From NCBI GenBank assembly GCA_032821775.1, contig JAVLRN010000014.1:124001-188000 (forward strand): a DNA stretch of 64,000 bases, written 5' to 3'. A program made the translations under genes and the position numbers. This stretch comes from Sanguinoderma infundibulare. Taxonomy: Eukaryota; Basidiomycota; Agaricomycetes; Polyporales; Polyporaceae. A model generated the notes under the pieces. It was not told the origin of the DNA. It saw only the letters and a list, made by a program, of their open reading frames with translations, and did not search any database. Positions 58,325 to 64,000 of the stretch are shown piece by piece; within the stretch, counting starts at the first letter, position 1; every line of letters begins with the position of its first letter.

Positions 58325-60216
58325 CTACTCTTCACCCTCGGACACTCTCGAGATTGTGTCCACGGGATCGCTTCCCGTGCTTGGATTCGGAACGAGTTCG
58401 ACGCCGAAGTGCACCGTGCGCACCTCGGTAGGATTTGAGCCGTAGGGTTTGCAGGACAACTCGACTCTGAGCTGCCGCCCGTTGTGCGGCGAGTCGATCG
58501 CGAAAACACAAGTTCGATTCGGCCATGCGTCGATGTGGTGTTTAGAGCAATCATGTCGGGCAGCCTCCGGATGCTTCTTCGAAAAGATACCCGCCTCTTC
58601 GACCATTGCCCAGTGCGTTCGTTCGCCGGTATGCAGAGCCGCAAACCGGCAAACGCCCATGAGTACGATCAACCCGACCTCATTCCGGCCGATGGCCTCG
58701 AGGTAGTGCCCGATCCGGCGAGGTGGGAACACCACACAGACGCACAGAGGCTTGTAGTTCCACCAAGGAACGGAATGCCACTCGTCAAGGGGGTAAGCAA
58801 GGAGCTCCCTAAGATGCCACCAAGGGATATGGAACGGTGTTTGGAGGCTCTCGGTGATGGCGTGCGTTGACTCGCCCGCTTCCGGCAAACTCCCAGTCGG
58901 TGAAGCACAGCGTATGTATATAGTCCTCCATTGGGCCGTGCTTGCTGTCTCCTCTGCCAAGGTTGAAATGGATCCCACCAGTAGATGCGCGGATGTCGTA
59001 GTTCGCTCGAGTCTGCACGGCGCGTATAATGGTCGTGTCGAATCAGGAGAGTCCGCGATTCTCTCAAGGAGCAACCCCGTGTCCCACATGCCGCCCTTTT
59101 CCATCAACACCGTACCCAACAGAACCGCGAGTAACACGTCGGACTCCAGGTCAAAGACCGGCATGTGTGCCATAAGTCCGTAGGGGGTAATGCTGAACGT
59201 TGGGCGCTTTGACAGATCAACCGGCGGGTTCTGTGTACGCCTTTGGTAAAACATTTCCGTCATGTCAATTCCATACTCACTTTTGGTCCGAGCGTATACC
59301 AGGGTCGCGCTTTCGGCTCAACTGTACCCTTTCCCTCGTAAAAAATGCGTTGGCCAGGGCGAAAATCAGAGCACGAGCTTGCCAAGAGGTCACCAGACTC
59401 GAACTCCTCAATTCCCAACGTTCTGATCGGGAACCAGTGGCGCGCCTCACCCCAGGCAACGATCGACGAGTCCTCCGACTGCCTCATGATCTCCTCCTGA
59501 AGTCTCCGGAACGCGTTCCTCCCCTCGCCGTACAGCGCGGGCATGAAGATCCCGAAGATCCCCATCAAGCAGTACGCCTCGTCCTCAGGCCGAGTCGTCT
59601 CCCGGTTCGCCGCCCATGCCATCCGAGCCGCGACGCAGGAGTCACCCGGCGTCGCCTTGAGCTTCAATACGGACTCCGGAACGTGTGTTGTCTCCTCCAG
59701 CAAGGGTGCCAGGTCCGCCTTCATGCCCAACAGCTCCCAGGTCATCGACAGGAGCAGAACAAGTGGGGGTGCGATGAGCTCCTGCAACGTCCAGCCACGC
59801 CGGTGCCATCTACTCATCCGGAAAGCCGTTCGCGCGGTCTGGTCGTCCTGGACGTCGCCAGTGGGAACGTCCCGAAGGTACGCGTAGCAGACCTCGGCGA
59901 GGGCGTAGTAGCGATACATGGAGTTGATCGCTTCTGTGAGCTCGGAGCTGCTGGTCTTGTCGATGCAGCACATGTCGGCCCACCCCCACTCGTACCCGTG
60001 ACGCTCGGCGAGGAGGCAGAATTCGCGGATTTTGGGAGAGACGAGGTCGCGGGGATTTCTTCCAGACTTCTGGCATAGGGCACGAATGTTCTGGATGTCC
60101 TGGAATGTGTCCTCGTGCTCGTCCCAGACGTGAGAGAGGATAGCGTAGCCATGGGGCACGCTCTCGGGGGTAGGGAAGAACTCGAGCTCGGCGCGGGCGG
60201 TGTTCAGCAACCACAT
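58325..60216 (-). CDS. HET-domain (heterokaryon incompatibility) protein, copy B
   Basis: Exons 60216-59281 and 59230-58325 (50-nt intron, GTGAGT...ACACAG, phase 0) give about 613 residues. I start at ATG 60216 (MWLLNTARAELEF), because upstream open sequence begins only with a non-ATG codon. The HET domain is complete (YAILSHVWDEHED, WGWADMCCIDK, RGWTLQELIAPP) and almost identical to copy A. The region after residue about 290 is more diverged (VAWGEARHWFPIRTLGIEEF versus FAWGEARHWSPISGLNTV), as is the C-terminal half. Conserved effector region with variable distal region is a pattern seen in allorecognition genes, but two paralogues cannot prove selection. A foldback element lies about 310 bp upstream. 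Confidence 0.9.
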
Positions 60217-60524
60217 CTGTTCTTGATCTTTTCCGAGTACAATGAGCCCGCCACCGACATTCGACACATGTCCAACTCGAACGTACTGAGTATAAGACAC
60301 TGCTTCTATGTGACAGTCAACCACTGAGAATTGCGTGCAGCCTATGAACAAGTGAGGGCACAGAGCGGATTAGAACCGTACAAGCCTGTCGAACCCGTCA
60401 GATGGATTGTACTCACCAGTGACAGCGCGATGTTCTCTCTGGGGGTTCATCGACTGCGAGGACCGCAATATATACGCCACACCGTCTCGTTTGCGTGCCG
60501 GCGGAAAACGCGAGGCAGAGGTGT
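60217..60524. promoter_or_regulatory. Upstream region of HET B
   Basis: About 300 bp between the HET B start and the foldback element. It does not match the region upstream of HET A, so the two paralogues have different promoters. No specific element recognised. Confidence 0.4.
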
Positions 60525-61088
60525 CACGCGAGGAAAACCAATATTTCTTGTCCCTAAAAATAGGCTGAAAATGTTAATGAAAATGTCACGTTTTGCCGAA
60601 CGTCATCCCCCGTATAGAACTTGAAGTTTAAGATTTCTCTGAATGTTCGCCTCAAGTTGACGTTTTGGGCCGCGTTCCGAGGCCACGTTCTATTAGCTGC
60701 ACAGCATTGCGGAGAACTTCGAGTTTTAATGAACATTCAAACTCAGATAGCATTTAAAGTTCTCCGCTGAAATGGTCAATAAACTTGAAGTTCTCATAAA
60801 ACTCGGTAAATGTTGCGAAAAACTTCAAGTTTATTGACCATTTCAGCGGAGAACTGTAAATGCTATCTGAGTTTGAATGTTCATTAAAACTCGAAGTTCT
60901 CCGCAATGCTGTGCAGCTAATAGAACGTGGCCTCGGAACGCGGCCCAAAACGTCAACTTGAGGCGAACATTCAGAGAAATCTTAAACTTCAAGTTCTATA
61001 CGGGGGATGACGTTCGGCAAAACGTGACATTTTCATTAACATTTTCAGCCTATTTTTAGGGACAAGAAATATTGGCTTTCCTCGCGTG
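60525..61088. mobile_element. Foldback element, 564 bp, near-perfect inverted repeat
   Basis: Arms of roughly 265 bases (starting CACGCGAGGAAA) are almost exactly reverse-complementary and separated by about 28 bases near 60800. TGT occurs on both outer sides and may be a 3-bp TSD. The word AACTTGAAG or its variants recur along the arms. There is no coding capacity; identical 60-residue open frames on the two strands are simply the two arms. If transcribed, the RNA would form a long hairpin. Confidence 0.85.
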
Positions 61089-61949
61089 TGTGGTGGACAA
61101 TCACAGGAGGGTCATCGAAGCTCGATATGAAAGCGCCGGAATATGCATCCGATGAACCGAACCCAGTGCCCTGTCCCGGGATGCCCGAAATGAAGCAGAA
61201 CGTTTCTCAGCAGCGGCAGATGCCCAGTCGGAGTGAAAGAAGGTTTGTAAGGAATGAACTCAGAACATCTCTCAGGTGACTCGGCGACTCACCTGAGAGA
61301 GAATGCCGGGTGGACGTGACCACCAGGTGAAGTCAGATGAAGGCTGCCTGCCGCAAGCTGTCATTACGTATGTCTAGAGGTTGTCACTGAGCAGTTGAAG
61401 GGAGTCGGAGAAGCTGCGCAGATCAGTATCATGACTATCGGCACATGCCGATTGGCAGGGTGCCGCAACGGTGTGTCCTTCCGCAGCTTGTAGGTTTCAA
61501 TTTGTCGTGTTGGTGGGTCACTGGGTCTACAAAACGACAATAATGGTGACTAGATACTCTACTTGTCAATTGGCATTCGAAACTCTATGGGGTAAGGTCG
61601 TAATAGAAGCAAGGCGTAAAGTCCAGCGTGTCGTGACTCGTGAGACTGAGGCTGAGCGTGCAACAACAAAACTACCGAAAACGATGCTCAATGGAGGTCG
61701 TCATGTCCGGGTGAAAACGGGGATTGGCGGGTAGAAGGTTGAAAGATGCTAGTGGATACAGCAATTAGTACGTAGCGCGTGCGTCGACGATGGTGATGTA
61801 AAAGTCATGAAACGGTACGATGTGCATGTGTGACCGAAAACCGGGTGAAGGACGATGCCGAAGAGGATAACTTATGTACAACGTTCGTGACCAAATGCGA
61901 GGGCGAGGAAACAGCGGGATAGACGGAGGTTGAGAACAGAGATGAGGCG
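61089..61949. other. No supported gene
   Basis: Short open frames only. It includes the 3' flank of the MFS gene. Confidence 0.45.
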
Positions 61950-63868
61950 TTATGCCTTTTCTTCGCCCTTGCTGGAGGCGGCCTCCTCCTCGGCGATTTC
62001 CTTTGCGATCGCAAGATCCTGCGAGACAATCGAAAGTCAGCGTCATCCCACCAAACGAAATGAGAAAGAGAACGAGAACGACTCACCGGACACGGCGAGA
62101 ACTTCGACTTCGCCCGCACCCACGTCCCATACCGATAAAACAAGAACGGGCTCGGCGCGAGGACCAGCCCACACAGCCCGATGAGCGTGCACGCCCAGTT
62201 GATCCCCAGCCGCGAGAACATCTGGACCGTAAACAGCGGGAACGCGGCGCCGACGCACGAGCGCACGATCGTGTTCGCCGCAAACGCCGACGCGGCGTAC
62301 ATCAGGTACGTGTCGACGAGGTAGGCCAGGAACGCGTTGAAGATCAGCGACACGCTCGCCCCGAACGGCACCGTCGCCAGCGCGGGCACGATCCAGTGCA
62401 CGCTCGCGTACTGCCCCGTCCACCCGAGCCAGAACGCGCCAACGACGAGCATCGGCCCGCCGATCATCGCGCCGTAGAGCCGTTCCTCAGGGGGCGGGAA
62501 CCCGCGCCATTTGACGATGAGCTGCGGGTAGTGCTTCGAGAGCGGGATGGTGAGGTACGCGCCGAAGGCGGCACCAAGGCCGACGCCGATGAAGACGAGG
62601 CCGGACTCGCCGACGGAGAAGCCGCGGGTGGTGATGAAGATGAGCGGGATCGCCTCGAACACTGTCGTGAGGGCATGTTAGAGGCAGGCGCTCGAATGGA
62701 GTGAAGGAGAAGCAACTTACTGGCGTAGAGGACACCGTACACGAGCGAGAGGTAGAACGTGACGAGCACGAGGATGGGCTCGCGCAGGAACATCTGGACC
62801 GGGCGGTAGATCGTTCGGTGGAGGATGCCCTTCACAGACCAGTCCGACCTCTCGTGCTCAGCGTAAACGTTAGCGTTCGCCTGCGGGTCAGCCTTGCGGA
62901 GCCTCCGCGCCTTCCACTGAAGGAGGACGGGGGCGTACGTCTCGGGGAGAAAGACGAAGGCGAGGATGGTGCAACTGCCGGCGAAGATCATCATGATCCA
63001 AAAGACCCACCGCCAGCCAAGCGTGCTCGTGGACAAACTGTACATCGGACGTCGTGTCAGAGCAAACAGTCAGCACGGCGCAGGCTGAATAGGAACACGT
63101 ACAATCCTCCAGCGATAGGCCCCATCACGGGACCGACGAACACACCAGCCGAGAATATCGCAGTGGCCGTCCCACGGTTGATGGGATCCCACATGTCGAC
63201 GATGACACCTCCACAAATCGTCAGTGGTGCGCAGGCGAACACACCAGTGAGGAACCGGGTCACCAGGAGCGTTGCCATGTTTTGTGCGAGGGCCTGGCCG
63301 AGATGAAGGATGACGTAGAGAGACAGACAGACACGGAAGATGATTCGGCGCCCGAACAGCTCTGAACCAGGACCCCAGAGGAGAGGACCGACGACGTAAC
63401 CGCAGAGGAAGATGGAGGTGACGAGATAACCGACCTCTGTGCTGACACCGAACTCAGACGCGATGTAAGAAGCAGCAGCGGATGGTGCGGACGATGCGAA
63501 GGTGCTGGAGAGAAGCACGGCAATCAGTTCGTCGCCAAAATGCCAAGCGAGTACTGAACCACTTACACGTTAACAGTCATGAGCACGGACAGGGCTGTGA
63601 GCGCCCACTTCTTCCTGATGGACCAGTTTTGAGGATTTTCGGGATCGTCGGGACCATCCCAATCAACCCTGTTAGGGTCTGGCGTAGGATCTTGCTTCAG
63701 TGTCGGGAGGACGCCTTCTTCCTTAGGTCGAGGGTCCTCAGGATCGTCTCCGCCGTACTGTTCTACGCGGAGCTCTTCCCGTCGAAGGGCGTCGTCTAGC
63801 TGAGTATGGACGAGCCCAGGGACATGCAACGTGCTCGTCGACGACCGTGCTGTTGAGATGGCTGACAT
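61950..63868 (-). CDS. MFS transporter, DHA1-type drug:H+ antiporter
   Basis: Five exons, 63868-63567, 63504-63103, 63037-62721, 62661-62087 and 62018-61950, splice in phase (introns 57-68 nt) to about 554 residues. The cytosolic N-terminus holds [16 protein letters not shown], a signature of fungal polyamine/drug exporters of the FLR1/TPO type. Twelve membrane helices are expected. Visible motifs are [18 protein letters not shown] (motif A-like), [15 protein letters not shown], the antiporter motif [20 protein letters not shown] and the [13 protein letters not shown] loop. The C-terminus ends in an acidic, Lys-containing tail. ATG 63868 is chosen; the upstream extension uses a TTG. It probably exports hydrophobic toxins or metabolites at the plasma membrane; substrate unknown. 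Confidence 0.92.
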
Positions 63869-64000
63869 TGTCGTATACGCGCGTGGAAGGACAGCACCTT
63901 GCGCGGACAGCCAGCAGCGGAAGGACACGGGACAGAGGAGCAAGCGTCGCAGGGTGGTGTTCGGATCGAGTTCGCATGTTGGTTTTATAGGGCCGACGGA

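Larger units (their letters stand above)
54640..60216. repeat. Segmental duplication, copy B (kinase + HET gene)
   Basis: Direct repeat of about 45420-51008. Only one substitution was noticed over about 800 bases spanning the kinase promoter and first exon (54800-55600), in contrast to clear divergence just upstream of 54790 and just downstream of 55617. Homology ends at the HET start region. Confidence 0.9.

Noticed and set aside
60554..61059. Two identical 60-residue open frames on opposite strands
   Set aside because: They are the two arms of the foldback element and not genes.
1..64000. tRNA, rRNA or CRISPR features
   Set aside because: No cloverleaf-like genes, ribosomal segments or regularly spaced repeats were found by reading. 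The only tRNA-like match is the Copia primer-binding site.

Overview
The window is from a filamentous basidiomycete, most likely an agaricomycete. The evidence is short (about 50-60 nt) GT-AG introns in every host gene, HET-domain proteins of the basidiomycete type, a Plavaka-type transposase (a family known from Agaricomycetes) and large Copia and Gypsy LTR retrotransposons. No tRNA, rRNA or CRISPR array was seen.

Region 1 (1-30.1 kb) is a nested transposon graveyard. One decayed Plavaka transposase gene on the + strand runs from a C2H2 zinc finger at 616 to an acidic C-terminus at 30092, but it is split into three pieces. The first gap (1968-12869) looks like a 10.9-kb element with 22-bp inverted ends, itself carrying a complete Copia element (3971-11443, 351-bp LTRs, TSD TGGTG). 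The second gap is a complete Gypsy element (15996-27964, 1092-bp LTRs, TSD GGCG) sitting in a Plavaka intron. This Gypsy carries a large extra ORF between protease and reverse transcriptase, and a further ORF after integrase.

Region 2 (30.6-44.3 kb) starts with a HET-domain pseudogene that was interrupted by a 630-bp hAT-type MITE. Next comes a second, chromodomain-type Gypsy on the - strand (32782-44258, 205-bp LTRs, TSD GCTGG). A 2.1-kb CACTA-type element with a 3-bp TSD is inserted in its RNase H region. In both disrupted reading frames, removing the insert plus one TSD copy restores the frame exactly.

Region 3 (45.4-60.2 kb) is the most interesting host region. It is a 5.6-kb direct duplication, and each copy holds an intact protein kinase gene (+) converging on an intact HET-domain gene (-). 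Between the copies lies a 5'-truncated, frameshifted Ost-alpha/TMEM184-type membrane protein gene. A 564-bp near-perfect foldback element sits about 300 bp upstream of the second HET gene.

Region 4 (61.9-63.9 kb) holds a five-exon MFS drug:H+ antiporter-type gene (-), apparently intact.

Across the three LTR retrotransposons 17 of 18 in-frame stops are TGA, and the LTR pairs differ mainly by transitions, most of them at CpG. The simplest reading is decay by deamination of methylated cytosines (CGA to TGA). The kinase/HET duplicates next to this silenced nest look like a candidate self-recognition or immunity locus; that is an inference from domain content and layout, not something the sequence proves.
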